Below, piece after piece: positions 16,457-24,144 of a stretch of 34,594 bases of DNA. Position 1 is the first letter of the stretch, and every line of letters starts with the position of its first letter. Where the stretch lies: positions 1 to 34,594 of the forward strand of contig JAKPSI010000034.1 of the NCBI GenBank assembly GCA_029555415.1, read 5' to 3'. The notes below the pieces were generated by a model that was not told where the DNA came from, did no database searches, and worked only from the letters and a program-made list of their open reading frames with translations. The position numbers and the translations under genes are program-made. The DNA is from Bacteroidota bacterium (GTDB lineage Bacteria > Bacteroidota > Bacteroidia > Chitinophagales > Chitinophagaceae).

Positions 16457-17266
16457 ATGCGGTCTTTCATCTTATTACAATTATCCCTCATCCTGGGAAT
16501 TTTGGCTTCAGGCCAGCAAGTTCATTTCAGAAAAAACACAACAGGCAGTAACCGGAAATTCACTGTCATCGCTCACAGAGCTGATCACGTTTCCGCTCCG
16601 GAAAATAGTCTGGAAGCGATCGACAGCGCCATTCAGCATGAGGCCGATTTCGTTGAACTCGACTTACGGACCACCTCAGACAGTTTTCTGGTAATCATGC
16701 ATGACAGGACCATCGACCGGACCACAACGGGCTCCGGGAAGGTCAGCGACCTGATGATGAACCAAATTGATACTTGCCATCTAAGGAACAGCGATCAAAA
16801 AGTTCCATTACTCGAACAATGCCTTAAAAGTTGCATTGGAAAGATCAATATATATCTTGATTTTAAGGACGCTGATGTTGCACAGACATACTCCGTCATC
16901 CTTCGCTATCATGCGGAAAATAATGTTCTGGTTTATATCAATGAACCGGAGCAGTATAGAGCCTGGAGGCGTATTGCACCTGATATCCCTCTGATCATCA
17001 GTCTTCCTGACACGATCCGCACACCTGAGCAACTTGAAAAATTCGTTGGTCAATATCCGGCTGAAGTTCTGGATGGAGATTACACCGATTACACCCCCGA
17101 ACTGATCCGCAAAGCGAAGTCGCTCGGCATTCAGGCTTGGCCTGACATTCAGGGCCCGGATGAAATGAACAACTGGGAGAAGGCGATAGAAATGGGATTT
17201 ACAGGGTTACAATCAGACCATCCGGAAGAGTTGATCAGGTGGCTTAAAAAAAGAAAATTGAGGTGA
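16457..17266 (+). CDS. Secreted glycerophosphodiester phosphodiesterase family protein
   Basis: 269 residues with a signal peptide (MRSFILLQLSLILGILASG). GDPD enzymes hydrolyse glycerophosphodiesters to glycerol 3-phosphate and an alcohol. Family residues are present: H40-R in AHRAD, E49-N in APENSLEA, the metal ligands E67 and D69 in VELDLR, and H82 in MHDRT followed by DRTTTGSG. The usual HRG is HRA here. The C-terminal part has LDFKDADVAQT, the DGDYTDYTPELI strand and WP. The export signal suggests use of external lipid head groups. It stands alone, with somewhat more AT-rich stretches than its neighbours. Confidence 0.88.
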   Translation: MRSFILLQLSLILGILASGQQVHFRKNTTGSNRKFTVIAHRADHVSAPENSLEAIDSAIQHEADFVELDLRTTSDSFLVIMHDRTIDRTTTGSGKVSDLMMNQIDTCHLRNSDQKVPLLEQCLKSCIGKINIYLDFKDADVAQTYSVILRYHAENNVLVYINEPEQYRAWRRIAPDIPLIISLPDTIRTPEQLEKFVGQYPAEVLDGDYTDYTPELIRKAKSLGIQAWPDIQGPDEMNNWEKAIEMGFTGLQSDHPEELIRWLKKRKLR

Positions 17267-17307
17267 TATTGATCGGATAAGAGCATGTGGATTAGCCGCG
17301 GTGTACA

Positions 17308-17345
17308 GAATGGGTCATTTTCATTTGCCATCGAATGCGAGCAAG
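17308..17345. repeat. 38-bp direct repeat, copy 1
   Basis: Identical to 17417-17454 and 109 bp upstream of it, start to start. Both contain GAATGGGTCATTTTC and end GCGAGCAAG. A similar TGGATTAGC(C/T)GCG motif occurs at about 17288 and 17353, so the duplicated unit may be longer. Confidence 0.9.
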
Positions 17346-17416
17346 TTATTATATGGATTAGCTGCGCTGATCCTTGAAAGTTGGTCTTACTCAAGGCCCT
17401 CATTCCGCCTCTGGCG

Positions 17417-17479
17417 GAATGGGTCATTTTCATTTGCCATCGAATGCGAGCAAGCTCGCCTCGCTGTCAAATGAAAATG
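17417..17479. repeat. 38-bp direct repeat copy 2 plus inverted repeat
   Basis: 17417-17454 repeats 17308-17345. CATTTTCATTTG (17425-17436) is matched by its perfect complement CAAATGAAAATG (17468-17479), a 12-bp stem with a 31-nt loop that itself holds GCGAGCAAGCTCGC. It lies just 3' of the tRNA-Leu gene in tRNA orientation, so it may act in 3'-end formation. Confidence 0.8.
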
Positions 17480-17506
17480 CCCCCCAGCTACGCTGGAGGG
17501 CACTTG

Positions 17507-17590
17507 TGCCCGAGACTGGATTCGAACCAGCACACCCTTTCGGGCGCCACCACCTCAAAGTGGTGCGTCTACCAATTTCGCCACCCGGGC
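17507..17590 (-). tRNA. tRNA-Leu (anticodon GAG)
   Basis: On the minus strand the 7-bp acceptor GCCCGGG pairs with CTCGGGC (one G-U), with discriminator A at 17507. The D arm is GGCGAAATTGGTAGACGC and the anticodon loop TTGAGGT is between CCACT and GGTGG. A long variable arm (GCGCCCGAAAGGGTGT) and GGTTCGAATCC in the T arm complete the class II form. CCA is not encoded. Confidence 0.96.
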
Positions 17591-17628
17591 ATTTTTTCAG
17601 TCATGCCTGACCAAAGATCTTTTTTGAG

Positions 17629-17687
17629 CTCAAAGTGGTTTGTCTACCAACCTGCCTGCCGGCAGGCAGGTTTCGCCACCCGGGCAT
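17629..17687 (-). pseudogene. Partial tRNA-Leu(GAG) copy, split by a palindrome
   Basis: Tandem copy of the 5' half of the neighbouring tRNA-Leu gene, same orientation, 38 bp upstream of it. It reads GCCCGGGTGGCGAAA, then a 20-bp insert, then TTGGTAGAC, two changed bases, and ACCACTTTGAG up to the anticodon. After that the match ends. The insert falls in the D loop. It cannot fold into a full tRNA. Confidence 0.88.
17651..17670. repeat. Perfect 20-bp palindrome inserted in the tRNA-Leu copy
   Basis: CCTGCCTGCC followed directly by its exact complement GGCAGGCAGG. In the intact tRNA gene the flanks (CCAA and TTTCG) are adjacent, so this is a clean 20-bp insertion with no visible target duplication. 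I recall similar short GC-rich palindromes dispersed in Bacteroidetes genomes. Confidence 0.9.
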
Positions 17688-17776
17688 CATGAGCAAGAAC
17701 TCATCGCAAAGAAGATGGATTTTCATTCACCCTGCATTTGCGGGCTGCAAATATAGCTGAAATTTTCTTCAGAAAA

Positions 17777-18931
17777 TTACTTCCGGAGCATAATCCTGAA
17801 AGTGGTGCCCTTACCGGGTTCTGAGTGTTTGACGAAGATCTCACCCTTATGGTATTGTTCAATGATCCGGCGGGAAAGGCTAAGGCCCAGCCCCCATCCT
17901 CTTTTCTTGGTCGTGAAGCCGGGTTTGAACACATTCGCCACATTGGCCTTGCTGATGCCCTTACCGGTATCCGTTACATCGATCGTTACGGCTTTGGCCT
18001 CATCACGGATATCGACCTTGATGGAGCCCTGGCCTTCCATCGCATCCAGCGCGTTCTTTAATAAATTCTCAATGACCCAGTCGAACAACGGTGGCGATAC
18101 ACGGGCACGGATCCCCGACTGATCATGCGACTCCACACTGAAACGGATCTTGCCCGTCGCGCGTTTGCGCATATACTCCACCATATGATCGATCTGTATC
18201 AGCAGGTCCACATCTTCCAGCACCGGTGTACTGCCGATCTTTCCGAATCGGTCAGATACCAGCCGCAAGCGGTTCACATCCTTTTCCAGTTCCTGCGCGA
18301 TCTGCTCATTGCCGGGTTTTTCTTTCAGCATCTCCACCCAGCCTTCCAGCGAGGAAACAGGTGTACCCAGCTGATGCGCGGTTTCCTTGGCCATGCCCGC
18401 CCACACCTGATTCTGTACAGAGCGGTAACTGCTGCGGAGTGACATGATGGTGAGGAAAATGAATAACCCCACGATCAGCAATTGCACGAGCGGATAATAT
18501 CTTACTTCACGCTGCAACCGTGATTGTCCGTAATAATATTTGTTATACGTAAGTGGCTCTTTGGTGATCTCCACTGTAACCGGGTCATTCTCGGTACTGA
18601 ACTGACTGACCTTTTTCCTGAGGTAAGAACTGTCGCCCGCCACTTTCGCGGAATCGAGGTTCATATAGTTACCGGTGGGATCGCCTTTTTCGTCGGTCTC
18701 GATGATCGGTATATCATCATTCTCGATGGCAAGGCGGCCTGTGAATTCGAGTACATTAGGGTCATCGGTCGCGGCTTTGATCTTCAGTGATTCGCCAAAA
18801 GCCGTTACCCTTGAGCGTTCTTCCTTACGGATCTTCCGGGAAACATATTCAGAGTAAAAGATGGTGCCCGTCACGATACTGATGGCGATGACGGCCAGCC
18901 CCGTACGAAGATTTAAAAATTGGCGAAACAT
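17777..18931 (-). CDS. Membrane sensor histidine kinase (HQLGTP type)
   Basis: 384 residues: membrane helix 10-28, a small outer domain, a second helix about 147-166, then the kinase. The H-box is KETAHQLGTPVSSLEGW with acceptor H186, a variant common in Bacteroidetes. The N-box (ENLLKNALDAM) and G-boxes (DTGKGIS, RGWGLGLSLSRRII) are intact. It is a single gene divergent from the glycosyltransferase gene, without an adjacent response regulator. The signal is unknown. Confidence 0.93.
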   Translation of the reverse strand: MFRQFLNLRTGLAVIAISIVTGTIFYSEYVSRKIRKEERSRVTAFGESLKIKAATDDPNVLEFTGRLAIENDDIPIIETDEKGDPTGNYMNLDSAKVAGDSSYLRKKVSQFSTENDPVTVEITKEPLTYNKYYYGQSRLQREVRYYPLVQLLIVGLFIFLTIMSLRSSYRSVQNQVWAGMAKETAHQLGTPVSSLEGWVEMLKEKPGNEQIAQELEKDVNRLRLVSDRFGKIGSTPVLEDVDLLIQIDHMVEYMRKRATGKIRFSVESHDQSGIRARVSPPLFDWVIENLLKNALDAMEGQGSIKVDIRDEAKAVTIDVTDTGKGISKANVANVFKPGFTTKKRGWGLGLSLSRRIIEQYHKGEIFVKHSEPGKGTTFRIMLRK

Positions 18932-18965
18932 AGTCCCAAATTAATAAGTATAAACCGCCTTCCCT

Positions 18966-18973
18966 TATTTTTG
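18966..18973 (+). promoter_or_regulatory. -7 box TATTTTTG, glycosyltransferase gene
   Basis: Exact consensus match 20 nt before the TTG start at 18994. Confidence 0.65.
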
Positions 18974-18993
18974 AACAAATAATTTGGTCTGTC

Positions 18994-20025
18994 TTGAGCG
19001 TTTCCCCCTCCATCGCTATTGTGATCCTGAACTGGAACGGTAAAAAATACCTGGAACAGTTCCTGCCTGCTATCCGCTCCCGGTTGCAACCCGGGCAGCG
19101 CATCGTTGTGGCGGATAATGGATCCACGGATGATTCCGTGGCTTTCATGCAGGGAACTTATCCGGAGATCGCACTGATCACGCTCGACAAGAATTACGGA
19201 TTCGCGAAAGGATATAATCTAGCGTTGCAGCAGGTGGAAGCTGATTACTATATCATCCTGAATTCGGATGTGGAAGTAACGGACAACTGGATCGGCCCCA
19301 TCATTGAGCTGATGGAGAAAGATCCGGTGATCGCGGCCTGTCAGCCGAAATTATTATCGTGGTCACATCAGCATATGTTTGAATATGCCGGCGCTGCGGG
19401 CGGATGGCTGGATGCATACGGATATCCTTTCGCAAGAGGAAGGGTGTTCGATATCACGGAAGAAGACAAAGGGCAATATGACAGCACGGCTCCTGTTTTC
19501 TGGGCCAGTGGCGCTGCCTTATTCATCCGGTCAAAAGTATTTCATGAAATGGGGGGATTCGATCCTTATTTCTTCGCGCACATGGAGGAGATCGATCTGT
19601 GCTGGAGGATACAACTCGCCGGCTATAAAGTCTATGCCTGTCCTGCTTCCGTTGTATACCATGTAGGCGGCGGTACGCTTCCGCGCGGTAATTCACTCAA
19701 GACCTACCTGAATTTCCGGAACAACCGGATCATGCTGTCTAAGAACCTGCCCTTTTCCAAAAAACTTTGGGTGATGCCTGTGCGACTGGCCCTTGATCTT
19801 GTATCGGCATTGAAAGGTTTACTGGGCGGTGATGCGGGCTATTTCGTAGCAGTACTAAGGGCGCAGGGTGCCTTCCTGAGATGGTGGTTCTTCAAGCAGG
19901 ATCAAAGCCTGTTCCCGGCCAGCAGGAAGGGTAAACCCCGGGGTCTGGTCAGTAAGAATATGGCCTGGCAGCACTTTGCAAAGAAGAAGAGATATTTTAC
20001 TGAAATTGTGGATGAAACAAAGTGA
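18994..20025 (+). CDS. Glycosyltransferase family 2
   Basis: 343 residues with a GT-A fold N-terminus: IAIVILNWNGKKYLE, ADNGSTDDS and the metal-binding LNSDVEVT. The later motifs WASGAALFIRS and GGFDPYFFAHMEEIDLCWR are typical of the rhamnosyl/dTDP-sugar-like GT2 branch. It probably adds a sugar to a surface polysaccharide or lipid; acceptor unknown. No membrane helix is evident. The TTG start at 18994 follows the TATTTTTG box by 20 nt, and no ATG gives a complete N-terminal strand. Confidence 0.92.
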   Translation: MSVSPSIAIVILNWNGKKYLEQFLPAIRSRLQPGQRIVVADNGSTDDSVAFMQGTYPEIALITLDKNYGFAKGYNLALQQVEADYYIILNSDVEVTDNWIGPIIELMEKDPVIAACQPKLLSWSHQHMFEYAGAAGGWLDAYGYPFARGRVFDITEEDKGQYDSTAPVFWASGAALFIRSKVFHEMGGFDPYFFAHMEEIDLCWRIQLAGYKVYACPASVVYHVGGGTLPRGNSLKTYLNFRNNRIMLSKNLPFSKKLWVMPVRLALDLVSALKGLLGGDAGYFVAVLRAQGAFLRWWFFKQDQSLFPASRKGKPRGLVSKNMAWQHFAKKKRYFTEIVDETK

Positions 20026-20043
20026 TTTTTTGGTCTGAACCCC

Positions 20044-20051
20044 TATTTTTG
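20044..20051 (+). promoter_or_regulatory. -7 box TATTTTTG, small membrane protein gene
   Basis: Consensus match 23 nt before the ATG at 20075, followed by GCAGCAC. Confidence 0.65.
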
Positions 20052-20074
20052 CAGCACAAAACCCGGAAATTAAC

Positions 20075-20287
20075 ATGAACCAGGATCATCAAGCAGAGTT
20101 ACAGAAAGTTCAGGATTCAGATTTTACTCATAACTGGGTATCATCATCCGGTTTCCTGTTCTACCTGCAGGTGGCATGCATTGTTACTTTTGTTTTGGGC
20201 GGCTGCTATATGCTGTACACCAAACGCTTTGACAAGCAGAACGTCAATGTACAGGAGAGCACCCTGTATACTCCCAAGTATAAATAA
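20075..20287 (+). CDS. Small single-pass membrane protein, 70 residues
   Basis: No family recognised. A charged N-terminal stretch (about 1-25) is followed by one membrane helix (about 28-47, FLFYLQVACIVTFVLGGCYML) and a short basic/polar tail ending TPKYK. It has its own TATTTTTG promoter and a normal ATG context. It lies between the glycosyltransferase gene and a tRNA gene on the same strand. Function unknown. Confidence 0.78.
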   Translation: MNQDHQAELQKVQDSDFTHNWVSSSGFLFYLQVACIVTFVLGGCYMLYTKRFDKQNVNVQESTLYTPKYK

Positions 20288-20323
20288 TTACGCAGAAAAT
20301 TTTTTTAAAAAGGGCACATGCCC

Positions 20324-20331
20324 TATTTTTG
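20324..20331 (+). promoter_or_regulatory. -7 box TATTTTTG, tRNA-Gly gene
   Basis: Consensus match about 62 nt before the tRNA, followed by GCGTCCC. No TTG -33 element was seen. Confidence 0.65.
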
Positions 20332-20393
20332 CGTCCCGTTTCGGCGGAAAACAAACAAGTTCTTTTTAAACCGGTGCAAACCGGAGACAATAT

Positions 20394-20469
<76 letters not shown>

Positions 20470-20470
20470 T

Positions 20471-20504
20471 AATCCTCTTGCCGTTCAGGCGGAGGATTTT
20501 TTTT
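20471..20504 (+). terminator. Rho-independent terminator after tRNA-Gly
   Basis: AATCCTC...GCC, a short loop, GGC...GAGGATT, followed by TTTTTT. The stem is interrupted by a small mismatch. Confidence 0.85.
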
Positions 20505-20535
20505 AGCCTGACATCTCAGTCATGCTGAACCATCG

Positions 20536-20621
20536 GCCCTGGTGGTGGAACTGGTAGACACGCAGGACTTAAAATCCTGTCTGCAGCAATGCGGGTGCGG
20601 GTTCGACTCCCGCCCGGGGCA
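20536..20621 (+). tRNA. tRNA-Leu (anticodon TAA)
   Basis: Acceptor GCCCTGG pairs with CCGGGGC (one G-U), discriminator A, no encoded CCA. Anticodon loop CTTAAAA lies between GCAGGA and TCCTGT. The long variable arm marks class II. T arm GCGGGTTCGACTCCCGC. Confidence 0.97.
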
Positions 20622-20626
20622 CTTCT

Positions 20627-20651
20627 AAAGCAACGATCCCGTTGCTTTTTT
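20627..20651 (+). terminator. Rho-independent terminator after tRNA-Leu(TAA)
   Basis: AAAGCAACG - ATCC - CGTTGCTTT with a T-run, a 9-bp perfect stem. Confidence 0.9.
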
Positions 20652-20724
20652 CATTTTCACAATATCCCCTCTCTGGGGTATTTGATGTGCAGCCTTAATT
20701 CTATACTTTGCATCAAACAATTCT

Positions 20725-21240
20725 ATGCGCTACCTTTTTATCACCCTGCTCCTGTCGTGCACCCTTTCATCAAGTTATGCGCAGGAATGGAAAAAATTCA
20801 CGGATACGGCCGGATATTTCACCGCCGTATATCCGGACACCTGGACGGCCAAGATCAAAGAAAACAATCATGTGTTCTTCACTTCACCGGCAGAAGGAGA
20901 GAATGACATGTTCAGGCAGAACATCAATATCATCATTACCAAGTCGGATGCATTGAAAGGGTTCACGATCCGGGACCTGGTGCCGGACCTCCTCAAGAAT
21001 TTGGAAACGCAGTACGACAACTACGAACTGATCAGCAACAAATATTTCAAATGGAACGGGAAAGAGTCCTTTGAAGTCGTTTATAATATTACGCAAAACG
21101 GGGACACCACATCCTACCGGATCAAACAGTGGATGTACATGGCCAACGGGGTATTTTATGTGGTTACTTATACCTCAACTTCCGGATCTGATGCTTTGGC
21201 AGAAACCGCGGAGAAGATCCTGAATAGTATCAAATTCTGA
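20725..21240 (+). CDS. Secreted PsbP/DcrB-like protein
   Basis: 171 residues with a signal peptide (MRYLFITLLLSCTLSSSYAQ); a Cys occurs at residue 12 but is not a good lipobox. The rest has the feel of the PsbP/DcrB fold: DTAGYFTAVYPDTWTAKI, a middle strand set, and the C-terminal YVVTYTSTSGS...ETAEKILNSIKF. These are small alpha/beta envelope proteins of unclear role in non-photosynthetic bacteria. Family assignment is by motif and length, so function is uncertain. Followed by a terminator. Confidence 0.82.
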   Translation: MRYLFITLLLSCTLSSSYAQEWKKFTDTAGYFTAVYPDTWTAKIKENNHVFFTSPAEGENDMFRQNINIIITKSDALKGFTIRDLVPDLLKNLETQYDNYELISNKYFKWNGKESFEVVYNITQNGDTTSYRIKQWMYMANGVFYVVTYTSTSGSDALAETAEKILNSIKF

Positions 21241-21259
21241 ACGGTCAGCAACTCATCTG

Positions 21260-21285
21260 AAAACCGGCCGTTGGTCGGTTTTTTT
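21260..21285 (+). terminator. Rho-independent terminator after the PsbP-like gene
   Basis: AAAACCGGC - loop - GTCGGTTTT followed by T-run, a 9-bp stem with one G-U pair. Confidence 0.88.
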
Positions 21286-21290
21286 GTTTG

Positions 21291-21298
21291 TAGATTTG
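21291..21298 (+). promoter_or_regulatory. -7 box TAGATTTG, DUF2130 gene
   Basis: Exact TAnnTTTG match 16 nt before the ATG at 21315, right after the terminator. Confidence 0.6.
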
Positions 21299-21314
21299 AC
21301 CAAATATTTCACCG

Positions 21315-22514
21315 ATGGCAACTGAAATCAAATGTCCGAACTGCGGACATCTCTTTGAGCCCAATGAAGCGATCCGCGATGAAGTGGAGAAAGAACTGCG
21401 CTCCAAAGCCGCCGAATGGCAGAAGAAAAAGACCGAAGAATACAACCTGAAACTGGAAGAAGAGAAAAAGCAGATCCGGACCAGTACCGAAGAGCAACTC
21501 CGTAAGCATATCAGCGCGGATTTTGAGAATAAACTCCGCTTGCTGGAACAGAACAATGCTGAAACACAGGAGAAACTGAAAGAAGCCAGGCAGCAGCAGC
21601 TTGAGTTCATGAAAAAGGAACAGGAACTGAAGAACCGGGAAGCGGAACTGGAATTATCGGTACAGAAAAAACTGCAGGAAGAAAGAGAACTCCTCACGGC
21701 AGATATCCGCAAAATGGAAGAACAGCGTACCGCCGCACGCGAAACGGAATACCAGATGAAGATGAAAGAGATGGAGGAGAAACTGGAATCCCAGAAAAAA
21801 CTCGCGGAGGAAATGAAACGCAAGGCGGAACAGGGTTCCATGCAATCACAGGGTGAATCCCAGGAGTTACTACTGGAGGAACTGCTGCGCAGCAGCTTTC
21901 CCTTCGACCTGGTGCAGGAAGTGGGCAAAGGTGTGCGGGGCGCGGATTGTACACAGACCGTCCGCAACAGTATGGGACAGGAATGCGGTAAGATCATTTA
22001 TGAAAGCAAGCGCACCAAGGACTTCTCACAGGAATGGATCGAAAAACTGAAAGCGGATATGCGCAGCACCGGTGCCGATGTGGCCGTTTTGGTGACGCAG
22101 GCATTCCCTAAAGGCATGGACCGTTTCGGTGAAAAAGATGGGGTGTGGATCTGCTCCTTCGCGGAGGTCAGGGCCATCACCCAATTGCTGCGCGACAGTA
22201 TCATCCGTGTATACAACGCATCCAAGAGCCAGGAGAATAAAGGCGATAAAATGCAGCTGCTCTACAGCTACCTCACCAGTTCCGAATTCGGTGAACAATG
22301 GAAAGCCATCCGGGAAGGTTTCATGAACATGAAACTCTCCATACAAAAAGAACGCGACGCGATGGAGAAACTCTGGAAAGCCCGCGAGAAGCAACTGGAG
22401 AAGGTCTTGCTGAATGCCGCGCATATCAAGGGTTCGGTTGATGGCATCTCGGGATTAAATATGGTCGATCTGAATTTATTGGGGGATGGTAATGACGATC
22501 TGCAGTTGGATTAG
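21315..22514 (+). CDS. DUF2130 domain protein with coiled coil
   Basis: 399 residues. The N-terminal CPNCGH may be half of a zinc site. A long charged coiled coil covers about residues 20-185. The C-terminal DUF2130 domain contains CGKIIYESKRTKDFSQEWIEKLK and DVAVLVTQAFPKG, which recalls the PD-(D/E)xK nuclease fold of RmuC-type proteins. Activity on DNA is an inference from that resemblance. It has its own TAGATTTG box. A period-7 array starts 6 nt after the stop. Confidence 0.88.
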   Translation: MATEIKCPNCGHLFEPNEAIRDEVEKELRSKAAEWQKKKTEEYNLKLEEEKKQIRTSTEEQLRKHISADFENKLRLLEQNNAETQEKLKEARQQQLEFMKKEQELKNREAELELSVQKKLQEERELLTADIRKMEEQRTAARETEYQMKMKEMEEKLESQKKLAEEMKRKAEQGSMQSQGESQELLLEELLRSSFPFDLVQEVGKGVRGADCTQTVRNSMGQECGKIIYESKRTKDFSQEWIEKLKADMRSTGADVAVLVTQAFPKGMDRFGEKDGVWICSFAEVRAITQLLRDSIIRVYNASKSQENKGDKMQLLYSYLTSSEFGEQWKAIREGFMNMKLSIQKERDAMEKLWKAREKQLEKVLLNAAHIKGSVDGISGLNMVDLNLLGDGNDDLQLD

Positions 22515-22520
22515 AAGAGA

Positions 22521-22555
22521 AGCTGCTAGCTACTGGCTGTTAGCTGCTAGCAGTA
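22521..22555 (+). repeat. Period-7 array, AGCTNNT word
   Basis: AGCT-like words start at 22521, 22528, 22535 (GGCT), 22542 and 22549, 7 nt apart, beginning 6 nt after the DUF2130 stop codon. Confidence 0.85.
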
Positions 22556-22621
22556 AGAGGTAATTCATCTGCCTGTTTCATAAGGAGTTTCTGAAATAGC
22601 CCCATCAAAAAAAAAAGGGTT

Positions 22622-22657
22622 CTGCGTTATCTGCGCAACATCTGCGGAATCTGCGGG
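22622..22657 (-). repeat. CTGCG word array, period 9-11, next to phosphopantetheinyl transferase stop
   Basis: CTGCG starts at 22622, 22631, 22642 and 22651. On the minus strand it reads CGCAGATNN, beginning about 6 nt after the stop codon of the gene at 22662. Confidence 0.8.
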
Positions 22658-22661
22658 AAAC

Positions 22662-23273
22662 TCAACTGATCACAAAAGCCAGCACCAAATGCTCAAACTC
22701 CCGGTAATGAACAGACAGCTGCTCCCCCGTTTTTGAGAAATCAACTTCGATCGTTTCGGTGTCGCTGTGCTTCCGGCCAAGCAGGATATGATCCCGGAAT
22801 TCGACAGCACCGTTTCCATACCATTTAAATACGGATTCTTTGGCTGACCAGAGCAGGGTCAGGTCTTTCAGGTCTGTGGAAGCCGAAACGAACCGCTGCT
22901 TCTCCCCTTCATTCAGGAATTTATCACGGATACGGCCGATCTTCTCCACCGGTTTTTCGATATCGATCCCCACACGCTGGGTACGACTGACGATGGCCGC
23001 AGCATAATCCCCGCAATGGGAGATGGAAAAATGATAGCGTTCATCGGCCAGGAAAGGCTTGCGCGTATCAGCGATCTGTATCATTTCATAGGGAAAATCA
23101 GGGAACAGGAATTGCAGCAGGAAGCGCCCTGCCAGATGCTGGAGTCGTTTGTGCGGGTGCGTTACATCCCGGTGCAGGGGCACATTACCACGGAAGAATT
23201 CCTCCGTTTCCTCGATCTTCCAGATCCCAAGGCGGGTGTGTTCGTTGATGCGATGTTGAAAAAAAACAGGCAT
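22662..23273 (-). CDS. 4'-phosphopantetheinyl transferase superfamily protein
   Basis: 203 residues, the size of the Sfp/EntD-like group. These transfer phosphopantetheine from CoA to a Ser of a carrier protein. The metal and catalytic motifs VGIDIEKP and WSAKESVFKWYG are present; FSISHCGDYAAAIVS is the CoA-binding strand. Which carrier protein it modifies cannot be told. ATG start at 23273 (MPVFFQHRIN). Divergent from dcd by 53 nt. Confidence 0.93.
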   Translation of the reverse strand: MPVFFQHRINEHTRLGIWKIEETEEFFRGNVPLHRDVTHPHKRLQHLAGRFLLQFLFPDFPYEMIQIADTRKPFLADERYHFSISHCGDYAAAIVSRTQRVGIDIEKPVEKIGRIRDKFLNEGEKQRFVSASTDLKDLTLLWSAKESVFKWYGNGAVEFRDHILLGRKHSDTETIEVDFSKTGEQLSVHYREFEHLVLAFVIS

Positions 23274-23326
23274 TCCCAGTGAATTCGACTTTAAATTGTG
23301 GCCGTAATTAAAACCGAAGATAGAAA

Positions 23327-23863
23327 ATGATACTCTCAGATAAGCGGATACTGGAAGAAATGGAAAAAGGAACGATCAAGATCGAACCGTATCTGCGCGA
23401 TTGCCTCGGCAGCAACTCCTATGATGTGCATCTCGGCAAATGGCTGGCCACCTACAGCGCGCATATCCTTGATGCCAAGAAACATAACGAGATCGAGTAC
23501 TTCGAAATACCGGAGGATGGCTTTGTGCTCTACCCCCACGTTTTTTATCTCGGCGTTACAGCTGAGTACACTGAAACCCATGCGCATGTACCTTTTCTGG
23601 AAGGCAAATCATCCACGGGCCGGCTGGGTATCGATATCCACGCCACTGCGGGTAAGGGCGATGTAGGCTTCTGCGGCAACTGGACCCTTGAGATCTCCGT
23701 CAAACAACCCGTCAAGATCTACAAAGGCATGCCCATCGGGCAGCTCATCTACTTCCCGGTGGATGGTGAGATCGAAGTGAAATACAATCAGAAGAAGAAT
23801 GCGAAGTACAGCGGGCAGCCGGACAGGCCGGTGGAGAGTATGATGTGGAAGAACGAGTTTTAG
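23327..23863 (+). CDS. dcd: dCTP deaminase
   Basis: 178-residue Dcd, which deaminates dCTP to dUTP for thymidylate synthesis. Family motifs are LGSNSYDVHLG near the N terminus, EGKSSTGRLGIDIHATAG (catalytic loop with Arg) and GFCGNWTLEISV containing the catalytic Glu, then GMPIGQLIYF. Full length. Its TAG stop codon is the first word of a period-7 array. Confidence 0.96.
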   Translation: MILSDKRILEEMEKGTIKIEPYLRDCLGSNSYDVHLGKWLATYSAHILDAKKHNEIEYFEIPEDGFVLYPHVFYLGVTAEYTETHAHVPFLEGKSSTGRLGIDIHATAGKGDVGFCGNWTLEISVKQPVKIYKGMPIGQLIYFPVDGEIEVKYNQKKNAKYSGQPDRPVESMMWKNEF

Positions 23864-23891
23864 CCGCAAGCTGTAAGCTATAAGCAGCAAG
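23861..23891 (+). repeat. Period-7 array, AAGCNNT word, overlapping the dcd stop codon
   Basis: TAGC at 23861 (the dcd TAG stop), then AAGC at 23868, 23875 and 23882, and AAG at 23889, all 7 nt apart. Confidence 0.85.
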
Positions 23892-23938
23892 ATGTTGCTA
23901 AGGAATATTATTTACACATCCGCTTCAAAAGTACTAAG

Positions 23939-24140
23939 GGGGAAGTTGCGGGCCATGAGTTGTGAGCAGCTAGCGGATTTTCAATGCTTCATTATTTGTA
24001 TCCTATTGAACGCGTTGCTGCGCCCCGCGCGGCCTGTGTACTCAAGCTGCTTTCTGAGTCTTACAATTTCATTGCCCTCTTTTCTCTGTGTCTCTGGTAA
24101 AATCCTGGTTGCGTCGCTGCGTCTTAGCGTCGTTGCGTGA
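23939..24140 (-). repeat. Composite repeat element copy 1, 3' of TspO gene
   Basis: Modules in order: GTTGCGG-type period-7 words (23945, 23952, 23959, 23966), a 25-bp GC-rich core at 24014-24038, a CTGTGTCTC segment, and a period-8 GCGT array (24111, 24119, 24127, 24135). The element starts 5 nt from the TspO stop codon. The core matches copy 2 (24813-24837) at 24 of 25 bases. No gene is seen in 23864-24144. Confidence 0.82.
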
Positions 24141-24144
24141 AACC

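Noticed and set aside
17629-17687. Second functional tRNA-Leu gene
   Set aside because: It lacks the 3' half and has a 20-bp insertion in the D loop.
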